Shown here one piece after another: positions 29,204 to 38,799 of a stretch of DNA of 64,000 nt. This DNA comes from an uncultured Pseudomonadales bacterium (GTDB lineage: Bacteria; Pseudomonadota; Gammaproteobacteria; Pseudomonadales; Pseudohongiellaceae). The stretch is taken from NCBI GenBank assembly GCA_947259995.1, contig CAMYOK010000002.1, positions 660,881 to 724,880 on the forward strand, given 5' to 3'. The number at the start of each line of letters is the position of its first letter. Position 1 is the first letter of the stretch. The notes beneath the pieces were generated by a model, which was not told where the DNA came from, ran no database searches, and saw nothing but the letters and a program-made list of their open reading frames with translations. The position numbers were made by a program, and so were the translations under genes.

Positions 29204-31285
29204 ATGATTTTCTTGGATTTATTTGCCAAAAAGAGCGAAGCAGCCTCTTCAGGTAATACATCGGCGATCACTCTACTTGACTGGCAAGTCAATGCAGAAA
29301 CCTGCACTCTAACCCACCTAGAAACGGGTGCAGAGGTCCGCATAACGCCACGTGGCATGGAAGTATTGATGCACCTAATCGGCAACCCCGAGCAGGTCAT
29401 CAGTGCTAATGAGCTTCTTGATTTGTTCTGGAGCAAATCAGTTCGATCCGACCATGCTGTGCACAATGTCATCGCTGAATTACGTTCAGCATTAGGGGAT
29501 CGCGCGTCAAAACCTGTTTACATTAAAACGTATCCGAAACGCGGCTACTCTTTATTGCCCGCCCCTATCACTAGCATTAATTCCAATAGCGTCAAGCATC
29601 ACTCTAAACAAGAGAGCGAACGCTCGGGCTGGGCAAGGCTAGCTAAAAACCCTTTAGTTTATGCAAGTTTTTTGCTCCTATTTGGTGCAGTAATTATTTT
29701 CTACCCTTTCGAATCACCTACTGAGGAGAGTGACAACGCGCCAGCACGCACTCTTTTGGTGCGTGAATTTGAATCTATCAATATTGGTAGCGACGAACTG
29801 TATTTATCCCAGCAACTTCCCGGCAGCCTCGTTGCAAGCCTCAACAGATTGCCCGGCGCGCAAGTTGCTGTTGAGAACAGTTCATTAGGCACCATCACCG
29901 ACGCCGATTATTTTTTAAGCGGCAACATTCAACAGATCAATGGTCAAAACCGGCTCCAGATAAATCTAACGGACGCTCGCACCAATTTGATTCTATTTTC
30001 AGACCAATTTAATTTTGTTACTGAAGAAATTTTCTCTATCCAAGATGAAATAGTGCAACATATCGCCACCGCTCTGCGCATTTACCTCGATGAAGAGCAG
30101 CGCAACGACATGCTGGTATGGGGAACTAGTAGTGCAGTGGCTTATGATGCGTTTCTCAAAGCAGAGTTTTTCTCGAAAGAATCCAATAGTGCAAACTTTG
30201 CAATTGCGATTGAGAACTACCTCTTCGCAGTCGAAAAAGATCCAGATTTTGTCAACGCCTACGTAGGCTTAGCAACTGTTGCTGGACGTAATGGCATGTA
30301 CAGCAGCTCCGAGACGAATATTGAGAATCGTCGTCTAGTGAATTTCGCACTGCGAGAACTGCTGAGAATCGATCCAAATTCCACTGAGGCAAAAGCGGCG
30401 CAATTTCTCGCGTTACGTGTCGAAGGCAATAATCAAAAGATCATTGAAGAAAAAATACGCGAGTTAATTCTGCGCGATGAGGCGCCGTTTTTCGCTCTCT
30501 CACATTACAGCGCGCTTCTAACGAGCGCAAAACTGTATTCAGAGGCTGCAGCGTTTTTACAAACTGTGCCTGATAAAACCCCCTATAGCGTCTCACCCGA
30601 CGCAACGTGGAGTTACCGCAACGACGTTATCGAACCCGCGAAGTTAATTCCTATTCAGAAGCAACAGCTTCTCGAACGCCCCTCCCATATCGGCGTACTA
30701 GGCAACCTCGCCACCAGCTACGCGTTCATCGGAGATTACGAGCAAGCCAAACTTTACCTATCGCGCCAGCTAGAGCTAGACGATGAGGGGCAAAGCTCCA
30801 TGCTCAGCCAAGTGATTATTAGCGCCCTTTTCGGCAGTTCCACCAAAAAGGGCGACGAGCTAGAAGCGCGCAATAAGAATAACTCCGAATTTAATTTCGC
30901 GATGGGGGTCAAACAGTTCATCCTTGGCGATATCGATGAGGGGATCACACGCTGGCGCCACCTTACCCCTTCAGACACCCGCAGGCTATTCGCTTGGCTA
31001 CACGTTTCCGACATCTTCTTTCCCAAAGAGGTGCTTACCGATGCGCGCTACCTAGCGCTTCTCGAGGAACTTGGTATTGGCGCTAGCTGGCAAACGCTCC
31101 TGATGCAAGGAGTCAAATTAACCAGTGCTAAGACGGGGGTATCACTCAGCGAATCTTCTGCGCAAGCACTTGCCCAGTCAAAAGTGTTCACTCGCAACAA
31201 TTTGTGGAACCACGAAGAACTAAACTACCCCAAAGCCCTGCAACTAGGCGGCATCAAACGCCCCCACGAAGAACTCTTTAATTAG
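29204..31285 (+). CDS. CadC-like membrane transcription regulator with TPR-type C-terminal domain
   Basis: 693-residue one-component regulator. An OmpR/CadC winged helix occupies about 25-118 (ITPRGMEVLMHLIGN, SDHAVHNVIAELRSALGD, KTYPKRGYSLLP). One membrane helix lies near 152-168 (YASFLLLFGAVIIFYPF). A periplasmic part starts with a FlgO/adenylate-cyclase-type beta domain (LLVREFESI, DADYFLSGNIQQING) and continues as TPR-like helices. It should bind DNA from the membrane and sense an envelope signal. It is divergent from receptor A and downstream-convergent to receptor B, so both are likely targets. No good Shine-Dalgarno precedes the ATG. Confidence 0.88.
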   Translation: MIFLDLFAKKSEAASSGNTSAITLLDWQVNAETCTLTHLETGAEVRITPRGMEVLMHLIGNPEQVISANELLDLFWSKSVRSDHAVHNVIAELRSALGDRASKPVYIKTYPKRGYSLLPAPITSINSNSVKHHSKQESERSGWARLAKNPLVYASFLLLFGAVIIFYPFESPTEESDNAPARTLLVREFESINIGSDELYLSQQLPGSLVASLNRLPGAQVAVENSSLGTITDADYFLSGNIQQINGQNRLQINLTDARTNLILFSDQFNFVTEEIFSIQDEIVQHIATALRIYLDEEQRNDMLVWGTSSAVAYDAFLKAEFFSKESNSANFAIAIENYLFAVEKDPDFVNAYVGLATVAGRNGMYSSSETNIENRRLVNFALRELLRIDPNSTEAKAAQFLALRVEGNNQKIIEEKIRELILRDEAPFFALSHYSALLTSAKLYSEAAAFLQTVPDKTPYSVSPDATWSYRNDVIEPAKLIPIQKQQLLERPSHIGVLGNLATSYAFIGDYEQAKLYLSRQLELDDEGQSSMLSQVIISALFGSSTKKGDELEARNKNNSEFNFAMGVKQFILGDIDEGITRWRHLTPSDTRRLFAWLHVSDIFFPKEVLTDARYLALLEELGIGASWQTLLMQGVKLTSAKTGVSLSESSAQALAQSKVFTRNNLWNHEELNYPKALQLGGIKRPHEELFN

Positions 31286-31499
31286 CTCCAATAGCGAATT
31301 GGGCAAAAATTCACGCCTTCTGAGAATTTGCGGAGCTATTTCGGAGTTCTTCTAGAGGACTCCAGAGCGGATTTCACCCATCATCCAAACCGCCTTCAGT
31401 GAGGTCGACTTATGGACGAGCAGACCTACTGCCGGAAGAATGCTGCACATAGTGGAATGTGAGCAAACTTCTTGCGGAATAATCAATTCAATTCTCTAC

Positions 31500-31590
31500 G
31501 TTGAATATTGGGCCTATCTCAACTCTATTGCTCTCCTTCTAGATTGAGATATGTTTACTTAATGGGGAACCTTTGGGTTCCCCTTTTTTA
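31500..31590 (+). ncRNA. Candidate small RNA ending in an intrinsic terminator
   Basis: A stem TATCTCAA (31515-31522) / TTGAGATA (31544-31551) encloses a pyrimidine-rich loop containing CTCTCCTTCT. It is followed 12 bp later by the strong plus-strand terminator at 31564-31589. No plus-strand CDS lies within 210 bp upstream. It could be an independent sRNA, or the 3' end of the regulator mRNA. The loop is complementary to purine-rich ribosome-binding sites. The 5' end is not determinable; the coordinates are approximate. Confidence 0.35.
31564..31589 (+). terminator. Intrinsic terminator, plus strand
   Basis: Stem GGGGAACC / GGTTCCCC with TTTG loop and a T6 tail. Confidence 0.9.
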
Positions 31591-31595
31591 TGAAC

Positions 31596-31625
31596 AAAAA
31601 AAAGGGAGCCCCAGGGCCCCCTTCT
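31596..31625 (-). terminator. Intrinsic terminator of receptor B
   Basis: Read on the minus strand, a G/C-rich stem (GGGGGC / GCTCCC with one wobble) is followed by T8, just after the receptor B stop. Confidence 0.75.
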
Positions 31626-31640
31626 TCTTGCTGCGAGCCT

Positions 31641-34538
31641 TTAGAGGCTAGGAGTCCAATCGATGGACATCCAGAACTGTCGCCCCCAAGGTTGCTGCAA
31701 TCGACTCTCAAAGCCCCCTAGAATTGGCAGTCTTTGAGGCTGTTGATTGAACAAGTTGCGGATACCGCCGCTCAAAGACACTTCACTTCCAAAGAAGTCA
31801 TTGAGGAGGTAGCCGTATTGCGCATTCACAATCCATTGCCCTTCAATCACGCGATCTGCAGGGAATTTGGAGAATAAATTGTTCACCGAGTCATCGAACA
31901 ACACACTATGCTGATAAGCCGCAGTGAAAGAGGCGCTCTGATTGCCGAGGAACCAATTGCCACGAATCTGTCCTTTGAGCTTCGGTAATGGTGGTACGAC
32001 ACCGCTGTTGGCATTCTGATAACCCAACGCATCTTTTATACCGCCGAATAGGTCTTCGTACTCATACTTACTAAAGTAAGATGCACTGATCCCTGCTCCG
32101 AACGAACCCCAATTTTGGGTATCGAAGCGGTAGTCTGCCTTAGCGTCATACAAGTCGATCCATACTGTGCTGATATTGTTTGCTTGACGAATGACTCGCA
32201 GCACCTGCCCCGTATTACGATCGCGAATCACACCGCTTGCACCGGTATTATCTTGGGTCGCCAACCACGCGTTGGCCGCGATGCGAGTCGCCGAACCAGA
32301 AGCCGAGCTATAGGCCTCTTCAGAAGAACCAATCGCCTGCAACATGCGAGTAAACTGCGCATTTACAGTTTCATCGTTACTGAGCGTACGAATACGATCG
32401 GTGTACTCGATCGTCTGATAATCCAAGCTGACACTCAAACCATCGAGAGCGCCACTTGGCTCCCAAGTAAATCCAAGGTTCTTCATATCAGAGGTTTCTG
32501 GCTTAAGATTAGGGTTGCCCGAACTACACCCAGCCCCCCCTGTCAGCTGCCCACCAGTGATCTTATCGAGGCCGAAGAAAATCTCAGAACAGCCTTCGTT
32601 GGGATCATATGGCCGCGCCTGGGTGGCAGTAGGAGCCAAGAAACTCTCCCCCCATGACGCCCGCACTGCAAGCTCTGGCAACACTTCCCAACGAACGGCA
32701 ACTTTTGGAGTTGTCGCATCCAAGCCAAAGTCTTTGAACTTTTCATGACGCACAGCAATCTGAGCGGCAACATTGTCGAGGATTGGAATATCCAGCTCAA
32801 CGAATGCGGCGTACACTTTGTTGTAGTAGGTGGCATCGACCGGTGGCGTATCAACGATGTTAACGTTGAAATCTGCTCGTGTAAGCTCCAATGGATTGTT
32901 GCCTAGGAATTCAGAACGATCACGCATCTGAAAGCCAGTCGCCATTTGCAAGGGGCCAGCAGGCAGGTCGAAAAGCTCACCAGCAATGGTCGTTTCAAAA
33001 ATATCTAATTCATCCTCATTAGAAGTGACGTTGTCGATATTGGTAAACAACCAATCCACCAACTCTTGGCTATTGCGTGTGGTCGCTTCGTTGTAATAGG
33101 GCGAACGCGGGTCAGCGGAGCCGAACGGGTTCCAATATTGATCCCCATTTGGGCCACCCTGGCCAAGCAAGGCTTGTTGCATCTTACCGATGTGTAACAG
33201 CTTCTCGTCCGAATTGCGACGATCGAACTGGCGCGAGTAGAGCGTGTAACCACCCCAAGTTTCAGACATTTCAAAATTCGCCTGCAACTTATAGCGCTGC
33301 GTGTAATACATTACAGGTTGTAAACGGGCCCCAGTGATAGGCTCAAAATGACTAGGCCAGTTTTCAGGGTCCAGAATCGTAAAGGGTCGATAGTTATAGG
33401 GCACAACGTCGAAACCGTAAGGGTTTGCTGGGTGATCTTCGGGCACTACTAAGGCATTGCGGCTATTAGTATTTTGGCCATAAGTGCCCGTATTGCGATT
33501 TTGCACTTTGCGGAAACTGTGATTCATTGTGAGCTCAAAATTGAGCCAATCGTTCGCCTCCCAAGTTACATTGTTATAAAGATTGTATTCGCTCGACTCG
33601 CCCTGCAAGTCCCACTGCGGTGTGTAGTACCAATAACATGCAGAGGCGCCAACGGGAATACCACTCGGGAGACTGCGCTGTCCTCCAAGTGCATTATCTT
33701 CTGCACTGCCGAACGTACCGCAACTCGGATCGCGCAGGCTCGTCCCTACGATAGTACCGCCATGCGCACCACCCACCACCGGCTCAGCGCCATTGACTCG
33801 GCGATACTCACCGGGATTTCCCGATGAGGAATAACCATATGCAACTTCAGCAGTACGCATGCGCTCATAGGTCATCAGCGAGCCATTGTGCGAGCCGTCG
33901 ATTGCCCCGACATAATTGATACCGTTACTGAACGATCGCCCCCACAGCAACGCCGCCGAATAATCCTCTACTTGTGCTTTTTCATCACGCTGATAGTAAG
34001 TCCGCGCACGTACGCCATCGAATTCTTTGATAGGAATTAGGTTAACAACTCCTGCCACCGCATCTGATCCGTAAAGTGCAGAACCACCATCAAGTACAAC
34101 TTCCAATCGATTCAATGCGATATCGGGGAACATTGTAGAGACTGCACTATTGATCGTACGCAAACCATCGGCTAACACGAGCGTGGAGTTTTCTCCTAGC
34201 CCACGCAGGTTAAAAGTGGCACCTGTCGAGTCTTGTCCACCATCTTGGCCAGCATTAACGTTTGCGACTGTGTCAGTATTCTGAGTAAATGTCAGGTCAC
34301 GAATATATTGGCCGATAGATGGAGCGCCGGCTTCGAACAAATCATCCTGCGTAACGGTTGCAACGTTAGCTTCTTGAGCAAAAGCGCTATTGCGGATATA
34401 GGACCCAGTCACTACCACCTCTTCTACTTCAGCATCGCTGGTTTGTGCTAAAGCGGCGGCAGGTAGCCCTATTATGGAAATGGCCATGACAGCCTGTGAC
34501 AATTGATACAGTTTGTTGCGCTTGAATAGTGTATTCAC
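31641..34538 (-). CDS. TonB-dependent receptor, paralog B
   Basis: 965-residue outer-membrane receptor almost colinear with paralog A. It has the same EVEEVVVTGSYIRNSAFAQE start, plug blocks and QFWMSIDWTPS end. By eye most residues are identical, with changes concentrated in the signal peptide and a few loops (around residues 245-290 and 720-755). Synonymous positions differ widely between the copies, so the duplication is not recent. The start is GTG 34538 with AAGGGAG upstream. It has its own promoter region (34539-34727) and terminator. Confidence 0.92.
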   Translation of the reverse strand: MNTLFKRNKLYQLSQAVMAISIIGLPAAALAQTSDAEVEEVVVTGSYIRNSAFAQEANVATVTQDDLFEAGAPSIGQYIRDLTFTQNTDTVANVNAGQDGGQDSTGATFNLRGLGENSTLVLADGLRTINSAVSTMFPDIALNRLEVVLDGGSALYGSDAVAGVVNLIPIKEFDGVRARTYYQRDEKAQVEDYSAALLWGRSFSNGINYVGAIDGSHNGSLMTYERMRTAEVAYGYSSSGNPGEYRRVNGAEPVVGGAHGGTIVGTSLRDPSCGTFGSAEDNALGGQRSLPSGIPVGASACYWYYTPQWDLQGESSEYNLYNNVTWEANDWLNFELTMNHSFRKVQNRNTGTYGQNTNSRNALVVPEDHPANPYGFDVVPYNYRPFTILDPENWPSHFEPITGARLQPVMYYTQRYKLQANFEMSETWGGYTLYSRQFDRRNSDEKLLHIGKMQQALLGQGGPNGDQYWNPFGSADPRSPYYNEATTRNSQELVDWLFTNIDNVTSNEDELDIFETTIAGELFDLPAGPLQMATGFQMRDRSEFLGNNPLELTRADFNVNIVDTPPVDATYYNKVYAAFVELDIPILDNVAAQIAVRHEKFKDFGLDATTPKVAVRWEVLPELAVRASWGESFLAPTATQARPYDPNEGCSEIFFGLDKITGGQLTGGAGCSSGNPNLKPETSDMKNLGFTWEPSGALDGLSVSLDYQTIEYTDRIRTLSNDETVNAQFTRMLQAIGSSEEAYSSASGSATRIAANAWLATQDNTGASGVIRDRNTGQVLRVIRQANNISTVWIDLYDAKADYRFDTQNWGSFGAGISASYFSKYEYEDLFGGIKDALGYQNANSGVVPPLPKLKGQIRGNWFLGNQSASFTAAYQHSVLFDDSVNNLFSKFPADRVIEGQWIVNAQYGYLLNDFFGSEVSLSGGIRNLFNQQPQRLPILGGFESRLQQPWGRQFWMSIDWTPSL

Positions 34539-34727
34539 GCGGTGAATCTCCCTTGGCTTATTTTAATTAGACTGCACTCATTGAAAGATAAATGTGCGCG
34601 GAAATTGTATAAGCTTTCGGGATTAGGTCAATCAATTTTGCCAATAAGGGTTGTGTCTAACACTTATTAGAACGAGATAAAGTTACATTTGTTCAAAAAC
34701 ACTTTAGATATCTAATAGATTAATTCT

Positions 34728-36188
34728 CTAGCTTATCTTCTTAGTCATTTTAAGGTGTGCAACCCCCACCTCCTGAAAAACATCACCAACACGCTGATAA
34801 CCATTTTTCTGATAAAACCCTTGCGCTTTTTTACGCGCATGCAATTGCGAGAATTTGAATCCTTTAGCCTTGAATACTGTCTCTACTTTTTGCAACAGCA
34901 TGGCGCCTATCCCCTTGCCTCTAAACGCTTCATGCACTGCCATCTGCCGCAGTTTTATGACTTTCTCGCCTAAGTCCTTGGCGCTTATTGTTGCGACCAC
35001 TTCTCCACGTTTATTAAAATATGCAAAATGAAATTGCTTATCCTCGCCCTCAAGGTCATCAATATCGAGCGAGCGCCCGAGCGGTTTTCTTAATACCGAT
35101 TCCCGCAACTCTAATGCATCACAATAGGCCTGCGTTGCGAACTCTACTTCAGAAAATTCGACATCTAAGGATTCAGTTGTTGAAATAAAACACATTTTAT
35201 TTGCGAGCTCATAACCACTTTTCCATGCTCCCTCCACTCTCCCTTGTGCTAACCAATCACCACAGACCCCAAGCGACATCCCTGCATCCCAAAAACAACC
35301 GTTATCGGCGGCATTCTCGGTGTCCGCATTTCGCCACAAATGCAAAGCGGCCTCCAGAGCGGCGCCTCCTGTTAGACTCTCAAACTCTGCGTTCAGAATT
35401 TTTCCCACTTCATCTACTGAACGTTCTATATTTAACTCACTCCATTGGCCGCTAGCATGCGCAAGCCAAATATTGTTTGGCGCTCTCCCAGGCTTGCTCG
35501 AATCTTTCGCCAGCCAACGTAAGGGGCCCACATTGACAAACGCAGCATCGAAACCTGGATCAAAATTGTCCGGCATTCTTAACATTAACGCCCATGTCGG
35601 GCGCATAGAGAAAGTCGCCAATTTGGAAGATATCGAGCCCGGTGTGTCTTGTAGCAGCATCAAACTTTGGGCTGGAGGTAATGCCAACACTAGCGCCTGC
35701 GCGTGATTTTCAGACCAGCCCCGCTCCTTGCTATGTGCCTGCCAACCTAACTGCGTGCGTCGTAGCTGATCGATGGTGGAGTTCAGGTGCAGCTTATGTC
35801 CCGCAGCTAAACAATGCGGTAACGCCCCCATACTCGGCACACCAACATAGCGTTTATTATTAGCAGAAGGTTTAGCTCGAATGCTCACAGGGTCGCCCTC
35901 AATAACGCTCAACCGCGGCTCCCAAAGCGCGATAATTCCCTGCTGTAACCACTTTGTAGTTGCGCGCAGAAAGGCAGGGTCCTTGGCTGTGAAATATTGC
36001 GCACCATCATCGCATCGCCAGTCAGAGTGCGACTTTGTGTTCACCCGCCCACCCACTACGGCTCTCTTTTCAAATATCTCATTGGCAACCCCGTGTGCCT
36101 GCAAAGCCTCAGCGCAGCTAAGGCCCGCAATCCCAGCCCCTATGATAAATACGTGCTCCGGTAGCCTGTTTGTCACACTCATCGACAT
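34728..36188 (-). CDS. Fusion of a renalase-like FAD oxidoreductase and a GNAT acetyltransferase
   Basis: 486 residues in one uninterrupted frame. The first part (about 1-325) is an FAD-dependent oxidoreductase of the renalase/COG3380 type: VFIIGAGIAGLSCAEAL dinucleotide site, FEKRAVVGGRVNTK, CDDGAQYFTAKDP, and a C-terminal GVCGDWLAQGRVEGAWKSG. From about 345 it is a GNAT N-acetyltransferase with acetyl-CoA loop RQMAVHEAFRGKGIGAMLL and AQGFYQKNGYQ. The parts are normally separate proteins. ATG 36188 with AGAGGA is preferred to the in-frame GTG 36206. Substrates are unknown. Divergent from the SRAP gene. Confidence 0.85.
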   Translation of the reverse strand: MSMSVTNRLPEHVFIIGAGIAGLSCAEALQAHGVANEIFEKRAVVGGRVNTKSHSDWRCDDGAQYFTAKDPAFLRATTKWLQQGIIALWEPRLSVIEGDPVSIRAKPSANNKRYVGVPSMGALPHCLAAGHKLHLNSTIDQLRRTQLGWQAHSKERGWSENHAQALVLALPPAQSLMLLQDTPGSISSKLATFSMRPTWALMLRMPDNFDPGFDAAFVNVGPLRWLAKDSSKPGRAPNNIWLAHASGQWSELNIERSVDEVGKILNAEFESLTGGAALEAALHLWRNADTENAADNGCFWDAGMSLGVCGDWLAQGRVEGAWKSGYELANKMCFISTTESLDVEFSEVEFATQAYCDALELRESVLRKPLGRSLDIDDLEGEDKQFHFAYFNKRGEVVATISAKDLGEKVIKLRQMAVHEAFRGKGIGAMLLQKVETVFKAKGFKFSQLHARKKAQGFYQKNGYQRVGDVFQEVGVAHLKMTKKIS

Positions 36189-36252
36189 TGTCCTCTTACG
36201 CGTCACTTTGTATGATCATTATTGTCAGCCTCAAACCAATAAGGTCTATTTC

Positions 36253-36924
36253 ATGTGCGGCCGCTTTAATGTCATCGATTCCCCTCAAGTACGTCTTCTA
36301 GTAGAGGCGCTTAATATTGAATTGGGGACTCTACGCTACAGTGCTGATATTGCCCCTGGTGCGCAGATATCGATCGTCAAAGACAGCCCGGAGGGGCGTC
36401 GCTTTCACGATGCCCTATGGTGGCTAATGCTGGACCAACGCACTCTGTCCCCCAATTACCAATATGCGAGTTTCAACAGTCGTTGGGACAAACTCGATTC
36501 AAGCCGCTCCTTAGGCTACAGACCCTACCGCGAAAGCCGCTGCATCATTCCTGCCTCCGCGTTTATCGAAGGCTTAGGAGATCGTAAAACTTACCATCAA
36601 ATTGAATTGCTGGACCAAGCTATCGCGTTTGGAGGGCTATGCAAACACTATGTGAATACGTCCACCGGCGAATCGCGCATCGGCGCCAGCATTATTACTC
36701 TTGGCCCCCTTAAGCAATGGCAACACATACACCCTAAGTCTATGCCTTTGATACTCCCTGTCGAGAACAAAACGCTGATAGATGCGTGGCTTGACCCAAG
36801 TTGCAACGATGTCCAACAGTTCAATAGCTTGCTAGTGCCACAGATCAATGCACCACAGCGCATTACGCCTATTGGCCGTCCAAGCAAATGGGACCCGCAA
36901 GGAGACGCCTACGTCCTCACTTGA
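36253..36924 (+). CDS. SRAP-domain protein (YedK/HMCES family)
   Basis: 223-residue SOS-response-associated peptidase-fold protein that crosslinks to abasic sites in single-stranded DNA and shields them. Key residues are present at the E. coli YedK positions: Cys2 exposed after Met removal (MCGRFN), Asn75 (FNSRWD), Glu106 (ASAFIEG) and His160 (IHPKSMP). The start at 36253 is fixed by the required Cys2. The usual FYEW motif reads FIEG here, so the aromatic residues after Glu are lost. No LexA box was recognised in the 64 bp before it. Confidence 0.92.
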   Translation: MCGRFNVIDSPQVRLLVEALNIELGTLRYSADIAPGAQISIVKDSPEGRRFHDALWWLMLDQRTLSPNYQYASFNSRWDKLDSSRSLGYRPYRESRCIIPASAFIEGLGDRKTYHQIELLDQAIAFGGLCKHYVNTSTGESRIGASIITLGPLKQWQHIHPKSMPLILPVENKTLIDAWLDPSCNDVQQFNSLLVPQINAPQRITPIGRPSKWDPQGDAYVLT

Positions 36925-37111
36925 GCACGCTATGATCCAAATCAAGGGTAGCAAGGCTATTCAGTTCAACTTTCCTCGCTGTAGCTGTTATATTGAGCCC
37001 ACTCGAACTAGTAAGAAAATAAGAACGTTCACAATCTAGCTCAACTATCGCTGCCCGAGTTGTCGCAAAAGCGCAATCGTGAGCACAGCGAATGAAAGGA
37101 GACCTTAGTCA

Positions 37112-38782
37112 ATGCGCAATTCTCGCACTATTCTTAGCACTACAATCGCCCTACTTATGCTGCAGAGCCCGGCATGGGCCCAAACCGATGACGAAGCCTT
37201 GGCCATCATGATTCCAGGTGGCGGTAGTTATTCACGCACTATTTCAACGAATTCTGAGAGTGCGCAGCAGTTTTTCGATCAAGGCCTACGTATGGCTTGG
37301 AGCTTTTACTTTCCCGAGTCCATTGCTTCCTATCAAGAGGCTTCCCGTCTTGATCCCGATAGTCCTATGCCTTATTTTGGTCTAGCTCACGCTGCTGGCC
37401 CAAACCCCAATAGCCGCTATCAAAACCTCCCCGATGACCCACAAGGCACTGGCCTTGCCGCCATTCGCCAAGCAATGGCACTGGCCAATAACGGCACGCC
37501 TAAAGAGCAAGATATGATCAATGCCCTCTTTGTGCTCTACAACAAAGACGGCATACCAGATTCCAAACTACGCGATGCTGCTTTTGTTGATGCAATGCGC
37601 GCGCTGAAAACGAAATACCCCAATGATCCCGATATTCACACTATCTTTGCCGAGGCGTATATGAATACCACACGCTGGGATTACTGGGAGGCAGACGGCA
37701 GCGCCAAACCAGGAACTGCGGAGGCGCAAGTGGCCTTAGAGACAGCCATGCGCCTAGAACACGACCACCCTGGTGCAAACCATTTGTATATCCACCTGAT
37801 GGAAGGGTCCTCACAACCGGAACTGGCCATGCCAGCTGCGCAAAAGCTCGAAGGCATCGTGCCAATCTCTGGTCACATGGTGCACATGCCCGGCCACATC
37901 TACTTGCGCGTTGGCGAATACGAAAAGGCGATCGACATTAATGAGCGTTCGCAGATCGTCGATCAACAATTCTCTGAAATTTGGGGCCAAACCAATTTCC
38001 CGAATATCGGAACCTATGGCCTCTCCCACAAGTCCCATGCTCCACACGCGCTCGATTTCGTACGCTATGCCAATATGCTACAAGGTAATTATGCCAACTC
38101 ACTGGCGGCAGCAGACGAAGGCGCAGCGAGCGTAGGCGTTGCTGTCGAAGCCGTTAATCGCGGTCAGAAGCGAGTAGTACACACTTGGATTGTCGATAAA
38201 GTCTTCGGTAAATGGGACAAAATTTTGGCCAGTACACAAAGCCATACCGGCACCCCTTATCTCGATGGTATGTGGAGCTATGTTACTGGCAGCGCGCAAG
38301 TGGCCACTGGTGATCTTAGTGCCGCCGATGCAGCCTTAAGCAATATCCGCACACAGTCAGAAGACTCGGGCGCCGATACAACCGGTGTTGGCCCTACACC
38401 AGCCTCGCACATCCTGCGTCTAGCAGCCTTTGCCCTTGATGGTGAGATCAAAGAGGCCCGAGGGGATCTAGATGGCGCTATCGAAGCCTACACAAGGGCG
38501 GTTGAGTTGCAGGATGCCTCGAACTACACAGAGCCACCGGACTGGTCACAATCCATGCGCCTTTACCTCGGTGCAGTCCTGCTCGACGCTGGCCGAGCCG
38601 CAGAGGCTGAAGCGGTTTACCGCAAAGATATGGAATGGAATCAACAAAGTGGATGGGCGACCTTTGGCCTAGCGCAAGCCTTAGAGGCGCAAGGCAAAGA
38701 TCAAGAAGCGATCATCGCTAAGCGTCAGTTCGATTCATTCTGGCGCAATGCGGACGTCACGCTGACTCGTTCGCGCCTGTAA
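37112..38782 (+). CDS. Exported TPR protein with His-rich core
   Basis: 556-residue exported protein with a signal peptide (1 to about 23, SPAWAQ) and an array of TPR-like helices. A conserved-looking central block carries many histidines (HPGANHLYIHLMEGS, then HMVHMPGHIYLRVG), possibly a metal site. Blocks such as GDLDGAIEAYTRAVELQDA close the array. I recognise the general family (exported TPR proteins of marine Proteobacteria) but no assigned function. AAGGAGA precedes the ATG, and the gene ends 17 bp before an alpha/beta-hydrolase gene, so they are co-transcribed. Confidence 0.78.
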   Translation: MRNSRTILSTTIALLMLQSPAWAQTDDEALAIMIPGGGSYSRTISTNSESAQQFFDQGLRMAWSFYFPESIASYQEASRLDPDSPMPYFGLAHAAGPNPNSRYQNLPDDPQGTGLAAIRQAMALANNGTPKEQDMINALFVLYNKDGIPDSKLRDAAFVDAMRALKTKYPNDPDIHTIFAEAYMNTTRWDYWEADGSAKPGTAEAQVALETAMRLEHDHPGANHLYIHLMEGSSQPELAMPAAQKLEGIVPISGHMVHMPGHIYLRVGEYEKAIDINERSQIVDQQFSEIWGQTNFPNIGTYGLSHKSHAPHALDFVRYANMLQGNYANSLAAADEGAASVGVAVEAVNRGQKRVVHTWIVDKVFGKWDKILASTQSHTGTPYLDGMWSYVTGSAQVATGDLSAADAALSNIRTQSEDSGADTTGVGPTPASHILRLAAFALDGEIKEARGDLDGAIEAYTRAVELQDASNYTEPPDWSQSMRLYLGAVLLDAGRAAEAEAVYRKDMEWNQQSGWATFGLAQALEAQGKDQEAIIAKRQFDSFWRNADVTLTRSRL

Positions 38783-38799
38783 GGAGCTAAGGAGGCTCT

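Larger units (their letters stand above)
31286..31640. other. 355-bp gene-free stretch with several hairpins
   Basis: No supported ORF. From 5' to 3': a hairpin GGAGTTCT-TCTAG-AGGACTCC (31343-31363), a candidate small RNA with terminator (31500-31590), and an opposite-strand terminator for receptor B. The regulator's own transcript could end at any of these. Confidence 0.5.

Noticed and set aside
32115..32657. Plus-strand ORF of 180 codons in receptor B
   Set aside because: Antisense to a clear TonB receptor; the corresponding antisense frame in paralog A is broken.
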